Source: Ipomoea triloba (Eukaryota > Streptophyta > Magnoliopsida > Solanales > Convolvulaceae). From it: 64,000 bases of DNA. A program made the position numbers and the translations under genes. This document shows positions 34,549 to 45,525 of the stretch, piece after piece. How positions within the stretch are numbered: position 1 is the first letter of the stretch; every line of letters begins with the position of its first letter. The notes under the pieces were generated by a model that worked only from the letters and a program-made list of their open reading frames with translations, was not told where the DNA came from and ran no database searches. The DNA is taken from NCBI RefSeq assembly GCF_003576645.1, contig NC_044930.1, positions 13,147,867 through 13,211,866 of the forward strand, read 5' to 3'.

Positions 34549-35018
34549 ACGAAAAAAAGAATTGAATGAACGATTCAATGATTGCTGCTTCTTCGTGTTT
34601 TAGAAATCACTGTGGATTGTGGAAGAATTGAGAAAAATTGGAATTTGGGAGAAAAGACTGGATATAATGGGAGAAGAGCAGTGTTTTTGGCAACCGATTA
34701 TTTTGGAGAGAGAAGACCAGTTGTAGGGTGCGGTGGAAAACAGGAAGGGTTAATGAAATTATTTTGTTTTAAACATTTGAATAAGTAATTTTAGTTTGAC
34801 TTTTAGCAGTGATCATATAACTGCCACTAAAATATGCACTTAATTAACGCCACATTAATACTTTCAATGGATTATAGTTACTAACAATTAATTTTTTTAG
34901 TTTTAGTACATGATCTGGAGGCGGTTTGTATAATTGTCGCGAAATACTCATTTAGCGGCAGTTATATATAACCGCCGCTAAGTATATGTTGCTAAAAAAA
35001 CAGTTTGTTGTAGTGTGT

Positions 35019-35400
35019 TCTATATGATCATAAAACTAAACTTTAATGTACATAAATACTAAACTATATGCACATCATATCTATTTTCATTCACTCTATA
35101 ATAGGTTCATAATGTTCATTTTATATGTTAATAAAACTATAAAAGCAAAGATTAATATGCATAAAATTAAATTACATGTGCATCATGTTTAATAATATGA
35201 ATCATTTACTATGTTCAATTCATAATATGTGTTCTATTACTTCTAATCATAAATCTAAATTTTAATGTATATAAATACTAAATTGCAAGTACATCATATC
35301 ATATATAATAAGTTCATAATGTTTTTTCTATATGTTCATGAAAATAAATTAAAGTTCAATATACATAAATTGTGTACTAAACTAATAACATTATGTACCT
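35019..35400. repeat. Degenerate ~125-150-bp tandem repeat, right part
   Basis: Repeats of 'ttctatatgatcataaaact', 'catttactatgttcaattca' and 'aggttcataatg'. Continuation of 30515-30758 across the CACTA insertion. Confidence 0.7.
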
Positions 35401-35726
35401 TTATGCTTATTTAAATTTTTTTTAAAAAATATATAGCAATAATAATTGTGTATTATAAAAGATCTTGATTAAGAGTTTCTTAATAATAAATCTTTTTATA
35501 CAATTTTATTTGTACGTAAAGCAAAAAGAGAAAAATAAATTTAAATTGAAAAATTATTTTTAATAAATAGAGATACTAGCTTTGAGTGCTTGTTGCTAGC
35601 TACATGCAGTCATGCACTGTAGTCCACAATATATTTATTGTTATTACAACTTTACAAGGAGTGATCCTCATTTACTCTTCACTTTCTAATGTGTTATTGA
35701 TCCGAATCTAATTCTAAGAATGATCC

Positions 35727-35729
<3 letters not shown>

Positions 35730-35775
<46 letters not shown>
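35730..35775. repeat. (ATT)n microsatellite
   Basis: About 15 triplet units. Confidence 0.95.
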
Positions 35776-35799
35776 CCCACGAGATGACATAAATAAATA

Positions 35800-35931
35800 T
35801 TGTATTTTGGTGCCAAGTAGTTTATAACTCAATGGTAACTCTGTGACTCTTCTAAACGGGAGGTCACATAGATTTAAACTCAAGTGGGAGAAATTAAAGT
35901 ATGTATGGACGCCACTAGTACTCAAAAAAAA
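35800..35931 (+). mobile_element. SINE (family S3)
   Basis: A-box-like 'tataactcaatggtaactc', B-box-like 'ggtcacatagatttaaactc', and a 3' tail 'actcaaaaaaaa'. Related to 25930-26035. Target duplication not clear. Confidence 0.55.
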
Positions 35932-36141
35932 TTTACATTTTCATGATAAATACACGAAAAAGGAGTGTGATTGACCAGGTAACTACTACAAATTTTCATG
36001 ATAAATACACGAAAAAAGAGTGTGATTGGCAAGCTAACTACCACAAATTTGAATTGTTTTATTCTTATTTAAGGCATCTACAATAGTTCTTTCATATTCT
36101 CCCCAATTTGTGGGCCCAACTCTTCTACATCAAATTATAAT

Positions 36142-37233
36142 GGTAAAAGGGTCAAATAAGGTCATGTGCTATCATTGATTATTCATCTAGCACCATGAAT
36201 TAAAATATGATCCATCTAGGTCATTATACTCCTAATTATTTTTCATCTAGCATTTTTAGCCTATTTCTAACAAGTAACCCATCTAATTTGATGACATGGA
36301 AAAATAAAATTAGAAAAAATGATGACATGTTATTAACATGAATGTTTTGGATGATTTCTACCATATTTCATTAATGAAAAAAATAATTTCTTGCAATGAA
36401 ATAGGGTAGAAATCAAAATTGTTATATAAAGTTTTAACTACATGAGTGTATGTATAGAAGGGTATTCACTATCGTTCGGCAATGAGATTTCATGGAAATC
36501 GATATATGAAAAATTAAATTATTTTTATAATAACTTAAGATATATTGTATTGGGTAAATTTTATTTTATTTTAAAAATAAATTAATATTTTTGAATTTTT
36601 GGATAATTGAATAACTTAAGATATTGTATTTTTGGATGATTTCTTGGAAAGAAATAGGGCTGAAATCAAAGTTGCTATATAAAGTTTTAACTACAGTGTA
36701 CTGTGTACGTATAGCGGAGTGTACTGTGTATATATAGCGGGGTATTCAGTGTCGTTCGACAATGAGATTCCATGAAAATTGATATATAAAAATTAAATTA
36801 TTTTTTAAAAAATAATAAAATTTACCCAATATAATATCTTAAGTTATTATATTTAATTTTAATATACCGATTTTCATGGAATTTCATTGTCGAACAACTT
36901 TGAATATCCCACTATACATACACACTCGTGCAGTACACGTACTGTAATTAAAACATTATATAACAACTTTGATTTCTACCATATTTCATTGCAAGAAATC
37001 ATTTTCTTTATCAATGAAATAGGGTAAAATCATCCAAACAAATAACATGTCATCATTTTTTATTATTTTATTTTTCCATGTCAACAAATTAGATGGGTTA
37101 CTTGTTAGAAATGGGCTAAAAATGCTAGATGAAAAATAATTAAGAGTATAATGACTTAGATGGACCATATTTTAGTTCATGGTGCTGGATAAACAATCAG
37201 TGTTAGAACATAGGTCTATTTGACCCTTTTGCC
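36142..37233. mobile_element. Foldback MULE-type element, 9-bp target duplication
   Basis: Inverted ends GGTAAAAGGGTCAAAT and GGCAAAAGGGTCAAAT with arms of more than 250 bp (shared 'taacaagtaacccatctaat', 'tttctaccatatttcatt'). Flanks 'aattataat' (36133-36141) and 'aattacaat' (37234-37242) match at eight of nine. The centre folds again: 36470-36520 pairs with 36850-36900. No transposase. Confidence 0.85.
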
Positions 37234-37892
37234 AATTACAATCTCATATTCTATTATCTCTCCTAGCTGGCCTTCTTTCATTTTCTCCCTTTTTAACTTT
37301 ATAACTTTAATAATTTCAAAAAAAAAAAAACTTTATAACTTTAAATTTATTTTTTAAATAACAATAAATTTAAATAATGAAATAAAATTTTTATTGAATT
37401 ATAAATATAATTTCATAAACTAATCAAAATATAATTTAATAAATTAATATTTGCCTTAAATATCGTCTATTAACGTACACTAGTATTTACACCCGTGCGA
37501 TGCACGGAATGAGTTGGTTATAATATATTAAGAATATTTGAATGGATATACAATTATTTAAATTATAACATCAAATATTATATAGTGAAAGTGAAGATAT
37601 GAGTTGGGTCATTTATGTTTGTTGATGTTATCATTGCTTGAATTCGAGTAAATAATTACTCAAATTAATAGCTAATGTGTAGGTGTAGGCATGCGGTGTT
37701 GTAACTTTAGAGATTTTATATATCATTGTTAGGAATTTTTAGAAATTGGCCCAATGTGCTCGTTCTCTGGCAACTTAGTTATAGTAATGAATTGTTATCC
37801 TAATTCATTTGTATAGATGATATATTTTTTGTCTAGATATATAGCAACTTTATCATTTTGTAAAAAAAAAAACATAATATCATTGACTATAT

Positions 37893-39395
37893 TTACACAT
37901 TATTGAAAACCTCTTTGTAGACAACATTGGAAGTCGCAACACAATCTTGTCCATCCTCGTCTACCGCTAACACCTTTAGGCCATTAGGATGACTGACTCG
38001 GGAGAAAGCCACATACAATTGATCGTGACTAAAGACCAGTTTTTTTAGCAATAACCCAACGTGAGTTAGTGTTTGGCATTAGCTTTTGTTTATAGTCATG
38101 GCATATGCAAGCATCAACTGGAATTGTTTACGCTGGAACTTGAAGGGCAATCTTGTATCAGAAGGACTAAGAGACATTCGGGGGATAAGAACTTTGGTCC
38201 CTTCATGTGTCCCATTAACTATTTTTGCTTCGACAATGTGATATGCCAATCTTGTGATAATGAGCCGCGTTCCGTTACAAAGACCAAGAGAGTGGTCTAT
38301 GTTCTGCAATAACATAACAGGTGTACCGACCTTTAATGTCAATGAATGATTAGGAAGACCCGACAATCTCAAACTATTTAAGAATTCAGGAGTGTGCACT
38401 TCTAATAGATTTTCACCGCCTGATTCTACCTTAAACAAAGAGTCACAAATTAAATATGTTCGTCCTTCTGCAGTATTCACGTCGCACATGTACTGATTAA
38501 TTTGATCAACGACATCTAAAGTCGGCAAGTTGATCGCTCGGCCTTCTAACTGCGACTCATCAAACATGCCATATCTCGAGCTTGGGAATGTGCTTTCAAC
38601 TATAGTTGCTATGGGATTGTGTCCACACTTCAACAAAAACCTTGCCGGAATATCGATATCAGATGAACCATTGTTTACAACCCCTGCAATCCCATCTCTG
38701 ATGTCTGCAATCCATTTTGAAAACCAATCAACTGTATGTCTATCTTCCTTTGAAGCTAAGGTCCGTAGTCTCAAGTTCTTGGTCAGCCTTAATACCTTGC
38801 AATTTGTCCACAGGTATGAAGAATTAATAGTTGCTCCGACAACTTCTGGTCTTGTTGCTTTCGGAATAACAGGTTGGATCTGTCTAAAATCGCCGCCCAA
38901 AACTACTGTCTTTCCACCAAAAGTCTTTTCAGCACTACCCGGTATGGCGAACCTCAATATGTCCCTCATGGTTTTGTGCAAAGCCTCAAAACAGTATTTG
39001 TGCGTCATCGGTGCTTCATCCCATATTATCAATTTGCTCCTTATTATAAGTTCAGCAAGGTCACTACCTTGCGATATATTGCACGTGGAATCTTCGTTCA
39101 AAGAAAGTGGTATAGCAAATTTGGAATGCGCCGTTTTGCCTCCCAGCAACAACAAAGATGCTATTCCACTGGAAACAACATTTAGAACAATATCACCGCG
39201 GCTCCTTATCTTTGACGATAACATTCTCCACACGAATGTCTTGTCTGTTCCTTCGTAATCATACACAAAGAATAATCCACCTCCATTTGAATCAATATCA
39301 TTCATCACAGAGTCGTAAACATTCTTTTGTTCATCAGTCAATTGTGTTACCAATGTCTCATGCTCTGTCTTCAAATTTTCCTGGCCATACGCCAA
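37893..39395 (-). pseudogene. Helitron Pif1-like helicase, C-terminal fragment (copy 1)
   Basis: An open frame of 438 residues ending at 38079, followed after a stop by in-frame QTLTHVGLLLKKLVFSHDQL and YVAFSRVSHPNGLKVLAV to 37893. Visible helicase motifs: Walker A as YDYEGTDKTFVWRML where the family has GxGGTGKT, so key glycines are lost; Walker B IIWDEAPM; VVLGGDFRQIQPV; LTKNLRL; and LAYAMTINKS with the expected SQGQTL interrupted by the stop. The Rep nuclease and helicase N-terminus are missing: coding similarity ends at about 39414, where Helitron 5'-end sequence begins. In an intact RepHel the helicase would unwind DNA during rolling-circle transposition. This one cannot. Confidence 0.88.
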
Positions 39396-39450
39396 CTCTT
39401 CGGCTATCCTATTTTGGGCGGGGAAATTGGATTTCGTTTTGGAGGATTTT

Positions 39451-39490
<40 letters not shown>

Positions 39491-39491
39491 N
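39491..39491. other. Single-N assembly join
   Basis: One N sits in a (TA)n tract. The 1809 bp before it (37682-39490) and after it (39492-41300) appear identical, including the same stop codon and antisense frames. Confidence 0.9.
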
Positions 39492-39702
39492 GGTGTAGGC
39501 ATGCGGTGTTGTAACTTTAGAGATTTTATATATCATTGTTAGGAATTTTTAGAAATTGGCCCAATGTGCTCGTTCTCTGGCAACTTAGTTATAGTAATGA
39601 ATTGTTATCCTAATTCATTTGTATAGATGATATATTTTTTGTCTAGATATATAGCAACTTTATCATTTTGTAAAAAAAAAAACATAATATCATTGACTAT
39701 AT

Positions 39703-41205
39703 TTACACATTATTGAAAACCTCTTTGTAGACAACATTGGAAGTCGCAACACAATCTTGTCCATCCTCGTCTACCGCTAACACCTTTAGGCCATTAGGAT
39801 GACTGACTCGGGAGAAAGCCACATACAATTGATCGTGACTAAAGACCAGTTTTTTTAGCAATAACCCAACGTGAGTTAGTGTTTGGCATTAGCTTTTGTT
39901 TATAGTCATGGCATATGCAAGCATCAACTGGAATTGTTTACGCTGGAACTTGAAGGGCAATCTTGTATCAGAAGGACTAAGAGACATTCGGGGGATAAGA
40001 ACTTTGGTCCCTTCATGTGTCCCATTAACTATTTTTGCTTCGACAATGTGATATGCCAATCTTGTGATAATGAGCCGCGTTCCGTTACAAAGACCAAGAG
40101 AGTGGTCTATGTTCTGCAATAACATAACAGGTGTACCGACCTTTAATGTCAATGAATGATTAGGAAGACCCGACAATCTCAAACTATTTAAGAATTCAGG
40201 AGTGTGCACTTCTAATAGATTTTCACCGCCTGATTCTACCTTAAACAAAGAGTCACAAATTAAATATGTTCGTCCTTCTGCAGTATTCACGTCGCACATG
40301 TACTGATTAATTTGATCAACGACATCTAAAGTCGGCAAGTTGATCGCTCGGCCTTCTAACTGCGACTCATCAAACATGCCATATCTCGAGCTTGGGAATG
40401 TGCTTTCAACTATAGTTGCTATGGGATTGTGTCCACACTTCAACAAAAACCTTGCCGGAATATCGATATCAGATGAACCATTGTTTACAACCCCTGCAAT
40501 CCCATCTCTGATGTCTGCAATCCATTTTGAAAACCAATCAACTGTATGTCTATCTTCCTTTGAAGCTAAGGTCCGTAGTCTCAAGTTCTTGGTCAGCCTT
40601 AATACCTTGCAATTTGTCCACAGGTATGAAGAATTAATAGTTGCTCCGACAACTTCTGGTCTTGTTGCTTTCGGAATAACAGGTTGGATCTGTCTAAAAT
40701 CGCCGCCCAAAACTACTGTCTTTCCACCAAAAGTCTTTTCAGCACTACCCGGTATGGCGAACCTCAATATGTCCCTCATGGTTTTGTGCAAAGCCTCAAA
40801 ACAGTATTTGTGCGTCATCGGTGCTTCATCCCATATTATCAATTTGCTCCTTATTATAAGTTCAGCAAGGTCACTACCTTGCGATATATTGCACGTGGAA
40901 TCTTCGTTCAAAGAAAGTGGTATAGCAAATTTGGAATGCGCCGTTTTGCCTCCCAGCAACAACAAAGATGCTATTCCACTGGAAACAACATTTAGAACAA
41001 TATCACCGCGGCTCCTTATCTTTGACGATAACATTCTCCACACGAATGTCTTGTCTGTTCCTTCGTAATCATACACAAAGAATAATCCACCTCCATTTGA
41101 ATCAATATCATTCATCACAGAGTCGTAAACATTCTTTTGTTCATCAGTCAATTGTGTTACCAATGTCTCATGCTCTGTCTTCAAATTTTCCTGGCCATAC
41201 GCCAA
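39703..41205 (-). pseudogene. Helitron Pif1-like helicase fragment (copy 2, exact repeat of copy 1)
   Basis: Same sequence as 37893-39395 at a constant offset of 1810 bp, with the same broken Walker A and the same stop after AMTINKS. Probably an unmerged contig overlap rather than a second gene copy. Confidence 0.88.
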
Positions 41206-41260
41206 CTCTTCGGCTATCCTATTTTGGGCGGGGAAATTGGATTTCGTTTTGGAGGATTTT

Positions 41261-41318
<58 letters not shown>

Positions 41319-41323
<5 letters not shown>

Positions 41324-41612
41324 CAATACTAATCCTAATGTATAACAATGTTTTGATGTTATAAGATTTTGTGTTTTAATATTATTGTACTTTTAATATT
41401 ATTTTATTATTTTAATTGTTTTAATGTACAATATTTTGGGCGGGAAATAGGATTTCGTTTGGAGGATTTTTTATATATATATATAATATATATAATATAT
41501 ATTATATTATATTATATATATATGATTATAACAAGTACTAATATCCTAATGCATAACAATGTTTTGATGTTATAGGATTTCGTGGTTTAATACTATTTTA
41601 CTTTTAATATTA
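41319..41612 (-). repeat. Helitron 5'-end tandem array, left part
   Basis: About one and a half units with 'ttataacaatactaatcc', 'tataacaatgttttgatgtt', 'gggcgggaaataggatttcg'. Interrupted at 41612|41613 by Helitron B and resumed at 44952. Confidence 0.85.
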
Positions 41613-42111
41613 CTAGTATTTTCGCCCGTGCGTTGCACGGATTGGATTTGTTATAATATTTTAAGAATATTTGGATCGATATACAATTATATAAATTATA
41701 ATATCGAATATTATATAGCGCAATTGATGAAATTGGTTGGATCGATTATGTTTTTTTGATGTTTTTCTTGCTTGAATTAGAGCAAATAATTGTCCAATTA
41801 CCCAATGCGATGCACGGATAAATTTTTTATTATATATTTAGATAATAAAAATAAAGATGAAATTATAAAAAATTATAATATTGAACATATACATTTATTT
41901 GATTATAAGATTAGTGCGAAAGTATTACTCAATTAATTGAATAATATATGAGTTGTTTGTCAACAATTATCTTAAAAAGATCGATATGTAATATGACTTA
42001 TATAATTATATTATTACTAAAATAAATATAGGAAAATGAGAAATAATTTAATTATATTTATTATAAAAATAAATTCAACGATCTATGTTTAGCTTAATTA
42101 TCATAATGCCA

Positions 42112-42250
42112 AGACCTTGTAGTCTAATGGCACCCAGTTGCACTCACATATGAAAAGGGAAGGGGGTGGTTTTGAGTCTCAGTGGAGGCAATGTTGACTT
42201 TTTGTGCTTCAGTATGTTGAGAAAGTAATTATGAATAGATATTACACTAA
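42112..42250 (+). mobile_element. SINE (family S1) fragment inside Helitron B
   Basis: A-box-like 'cttgtagtctaatggcacc', B-box-like 'tggttttgagtctcagtgg', then the family 3' region 'gagaaagtaattatgaatag'. No clean target duplication seen. Confidence 0.7.
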
Positions 42251-42590
42251 TATATGTGCAATTATACTTTTATACCTTAAGTATATTCATTTTCACCATA
42301 TCGCATTTAGTTTTTTTCTTCCTCCATATGTGAATGAACTAATTTTAATTATTATAAAAAATCTAACAACCCATGTTTAGTTATTTTTTTTTTTTAAGTT
42401 TAAACAATTTAAAGTTTTCAAAAGAAAAGTGTAATTAATTTTTTTAATGTTTTTAAATAATTTTCAATCAATTAGTAATATCCTTTCCCTTTTTCAATTT
42501 GCCTAAATTATCCTTCCTTTTCTATTAGGATCTTTTTATATTTTCAATCAATTAGTAAAATAAGTTTTCTTTTCCATTTTATCTTTACTA

Positions 42591-42620
42591 TTAGTTTTTC
42601 TCGCGCATTGCGCGATTGGG
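42591..42620 (-). repeat. Third Helitron 3' terminus (CTAA type)
   Basis: Minus strand: hairpin TCGCGCAATGCGCGA (42601-42615), short spacer and CTAA at 42591-42594, followed by T. Its partner 5' end is not identified. Confidence 0.65.
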
Positions 42621-43028
42621 ATAATGCCCAATATTTGTTTTAAATAAATAAATGCTAATATGTTGAGCAGAGTGTAAGGTATTGTAATGTGGGAAGGTTT
42701 ACATAGTAACATTATTTGGATTACTCACATGGGATTCATTTATATTTTATTTTATTAAGCTGCAAACAAATATCCGGTGCTTATTTTATGGTTCTTTCTG
42801 AGTGTCAAACTTTAGTTGGTCCTAACTATTTTTCAGTTGCTCTTAATTTTTACATACTATTGTGTGAAGTGTGTCAAGTGCCTTGTCCCTACATTTTAGA
42901 AGCTGCTTTAGGGTATTGGTACTTGCATAATTATTGTTTTTATTTATGTTTCTGGTTCTGACTCTTTTGAATAATGTTTAAGAGTTGTTGCTCTTTGGTA
43001 AACCTTTCTTTACTTGTTTTGTTTTCAG

Positions 43029-43226
43029 TGTCTAGAAGTCAAACATGTTTTCCGTTAACAAAATAAGGTCGCCGATGCCCTTGCTAAGATGACGCTAAAG
43101 AGCCCGACGAACCTTATTGAGCTGAACAGTGCCCCAATTGAGGTTGTTTCTATGTTACACGATGATCGAATTGGCGTAAAGGTCCTTCGGAGACCCCCGG
43201 CGTATGGGGGCAGTGTTGCTTTGTAG
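43029..43226 (+). pseudogene. Captured RNase H-domain exon
   Basis: Reads CLEVKHVFR, a stop, QNKVADALAKMTLKSPTNL, then IELNSAPIEVVSMLHDDRIG and a natural-looking stop at 43224. The pattern HVFRxxNxVADxLAK is the C-terminal part of plant RNase H-like domains, common in LINE-type reverse transcriptases and in host RNase H genes. A splice acceptor (tgttttcag at 43020-43028) directly precedes it, so it looks like a genomic exon captured with its intron edge. One in-frame stop replaces the residue before Gln/Asn. It lies on the strand opposite to Helitron B. Confidence 0.65.
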
Positions 43227-43351
43227 TTTTTTCTTAGTTGTAGCCTGGGTATTACTCTCATCTCTTGATCAAAACAAAAATTGATAATCATTTCTTAGTT
43301 GTAGCCTGGGTATTACCCTCATCTCTTGATCAAAACAAAAATTGATAATCA
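43227..43351. repeat. ~60-bp tandem duplication after the RNase H exon
   Basis: 'cttagttgtagcctgggtat' through 'aaaacaaaaattgataatca' appears twice in succession. Confidence 0.9.
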
Positions 43352-43449
43352 TTCGCTACATTGACACTGTTGCTTTTAAGAACTTTAAGAAATTGATAAT
43401 CATTCGCTACAAATAAGTTTTCTTTTCCATTTTATCTTTACTATTACTA

Positions 43450-44640
43450 TTGTTTGGACCGGGATTTCACAAAGAATGATTTTATTTTTATTGATAGTAG
43501 TATAAATATAGAAGTATAGATAATTAGTTGAATTATTATTATTCGTGTAAATATATAATAATTAATAAATTATTTTTTTCTTATAAAATTACGCAGATTT
43601 TGTTTTCATTATTCTCACAATTATAATGGTTTAAATTATTATGAAAATTTGGTAAATAAAATTTTGTTACCAATAAAACGTTATTAATTTTTTACCAATT
43701 AATTAATAATATTATTTTGAACTTTGAAGGGGAGGATTTTACTTTTATTAATAGTCTTTATACATGAATATAGAAACAATATTACCAATTAATGGATATT
43801 AGTTAATTTTCATTTTACATTTTCTTACCAAATAAGCTTTATTAATTATTTGACCAATAAAATATTTACTTAATTGAGTACAAAAAATTGAGCGAAAAAA
43901 TGAAATTGGAGGATATTATTTTTATATATAGTATGGATGTTTTCGAATGATCCCGTACCAACATATGTTTGGTATATCACATGTCGTTTTCATTGCACTA
44001 ACTATACCATCAAATAAAGTAATAACATTACATTCTTTTACAAAATTATTGAGTTTATAATATAACTCTATATTTAATTATTATGTAAATTATATATTAA
44101 TTTGTAATACCTAATACTAAAATTGTTAATAAGTATAGTTATCATTACTCTATGCTATTTTTTCTTTTGCATGAATGGTATTATAAAATCAAGTTGTTTG
44201 GAAACATTACCTGGAAGTCACGGAGTAGGCACTCCACTGTCTGTTGGTTGACTGCGAAATGTTGATATTCCTAGGACAAATAACAACCGAAGACAAAAAC
44301 AGGCTCCATTAGTGAAAGAAGAAAATTGTTTTTGATTTGTAGATCAGAATTGAAAGAAAACATTGGGAAAAAGATGTCTCTTTTGAGCAAACTCAACTTC
44401 CTTGTATTTCTTCTTCTGTTAATGCCAAATTGAGAAAAATCGAATCTGTTTCCCTAAACCCAGTTTGCTCAATACACTATGCATCCCCTTGCAATTCCCC
44501 GTTCACTGAGAATTGAAAGAAAACAGGCGCAACAACAGAATTTGAAGATTTGACAGTAGAGATGTCTGCAATAATTGCACTGCGTTTCTCTTTTAAAGTT
44601 CGCAGTATAGGATTAGGGATTTATATAAGGTTGTATCTTA
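43450..44640. other. Helitron B interior, AT-rich, no gene seen
   Basis: Contains a moderately GC-richer patch (44210-44620) including 'gtcacggagtaggcactcca' that might be a decayed captured fragment. Nothing recognisable. Confidence 0.4.
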
Positions 44641-44760
44641 TTACGATAGAATTGTAGTATGATAGAAATTGTAATGTAGAATTGTAGTACGATAGGAATT
44701 GTAATGTATAATTATAGTACGATAGGAATTGTAATGTAGAATTGTACAACGAATAGGAAA
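44640..44760. repeat. Short tandem repeats near the Helitron B 5' end
   Basis: Four or five divergent copies of 'tagaattgtagtacgatag' plus 'gaattgtaat'. Confidence 0.75.
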
Positions 44761-44951
44761 ATAGAATTGTAAGGAAGATTTCGTTTTGGAGGATTTTGTT
44801 TTTATATATATAAAGATTGTATTGGAATTGTAGTATAGGAATTGTATTGTTTTAATATTATTCTATTATTTTAATTGTTTTAATGTACACAATATTTTAG
44901 GCGGGAAGGAAGATTTCGTTTTGGAGGATTTTGTTTATATATATATAAAGA

Positions 44952-45452
44952 TTTTATTGTTTTAATTGTTTTAATGTACAATAATTTGGGCGGGAAATAG
45001 GATTTCGTTTTGGAGGATTTTGTATTTATATATATATATATATAGATATAGATTGTGCAGGAAATAGGATTCCGTTTTGGATGATTTTGTTTATATATAT
45101 ATATATATATTATAACAATGTACTAATCCTAATGTATAACAATGTTTTGATGTTATAAGATTTCGTGTTTTAATATTATTGTACTTTTAATATTATTTTA
45201 TTGTTTTAATTGTTTTATTGTACAATATTTTTGGCGGGAAATAGGATTTTGTTTTGGAGGATTTTGTTTATATATATATATAGATAGATAGATAGATTAT
45301 AACAATGTATTAATCCTAATGCATAACAATGTTTTGATGTTATAGGATTTCGTTATTTAATATTATTGTACCTTTAGTATTATTTTATTGTTTTAATTGT
45401 TTTAATGTACAATATTTTGGGCGGGAAATAGGATTTCGTTTTGGAGAATTTT

Positions 45453-45525
<73 letters not shown>

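Larger units (their letters stand above)
30759..35015. mobile_element. CACTA element 2, target duplication TGT
   Basis: Starts CACTACACCAAAAAGG and ends with the complement of CACTACAACAAACTG. TGT flanks both sides (30756-30758 and 35016-35018). Subterminal regions hold repeated 'tagtggcggtt' and 'aaccgcctctaaa' motifs in both orientations (30775-31085 and 34800-34990). The interior contains exon-like minus-strand pieces with plausible splice sites, for example one coding GLCKQIEGLTNDVEISNE (about 31950-32010) and one coding EKAKKKETAFIVNIAKRDQE (about 32520-32590). These may be remnants of the C-terminal coiled-coil part of a transposase or a captured gene. No TNP2 core is visible. Confidence 0.9.
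37480..41318 (-). mobile_element. Helitron A (contains assembly-duplicated segment)
   Basis: The 3' terminus on the minus strand is the hairpin CCGTGCATCGCACGG (37492-37507), a short spacer and CTAG at 37480-37483, followed by T: a textbook Helitron end. The C-terminal part of a Pif1-type helicase lies next to it. The presumed 5' end is the (TA)n near 41270-41318 preceded inwards by 'aaacaaaatcctccaaaacg' on the minus strand, matching the 5' end of Helitron B. As assembled it holds an exact 1810-bp repeat split by one N (39491), so its true length may be about 2.0 kb. Confidence 0.75.
42559..43443. repeat. 32-bp direct repeats bracketing an 821-bp segment
   Basis: Block starting 'aataagttttcttttcc' occurs at 42559-42590 and again at 43412-43443. 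The segment between starts with the CTAA-type Helitron end and carries the RNase H exon. Confidence 0.85.
41613..44951 (-). mobile_element. Helitron B, complete, with reconstructable A|T insertion site
   Basis: The 3' end on the minus strand is hairpin CCGTGCAACGCACGG (41626-41640), spacer, CTAG at 41613-41616. The 5' end on the minus strand is TCTTTATATATATATAAACA at 44951. Removing 41613-44951 joins 'cttttaatatta' to 'ttttattgttttaattg', exactly the uninterrupted sequence present in neighbouring array units. This shows insertion between A and T without target duplication, the Helitron hallmark. It is 3.3 kb, carries no RepHel, and contains a SINE, another Helitron 3' end and a captured RNase H exon. 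Confidence 0.92.

Noticed and set aside
38530..39258. 242-residue plus-strand frame (repeated at 40340-41068)
   Set aside because: Antisense shadow of the helicase fragment; the minus strand shows clear helicase motifs and the plus frame has none.
39703..41205. Second independent helicase gene
   Set aside because: Identical to copy 1 including its stop codon, and the two copies meet at an N; best explained as contig overlap.
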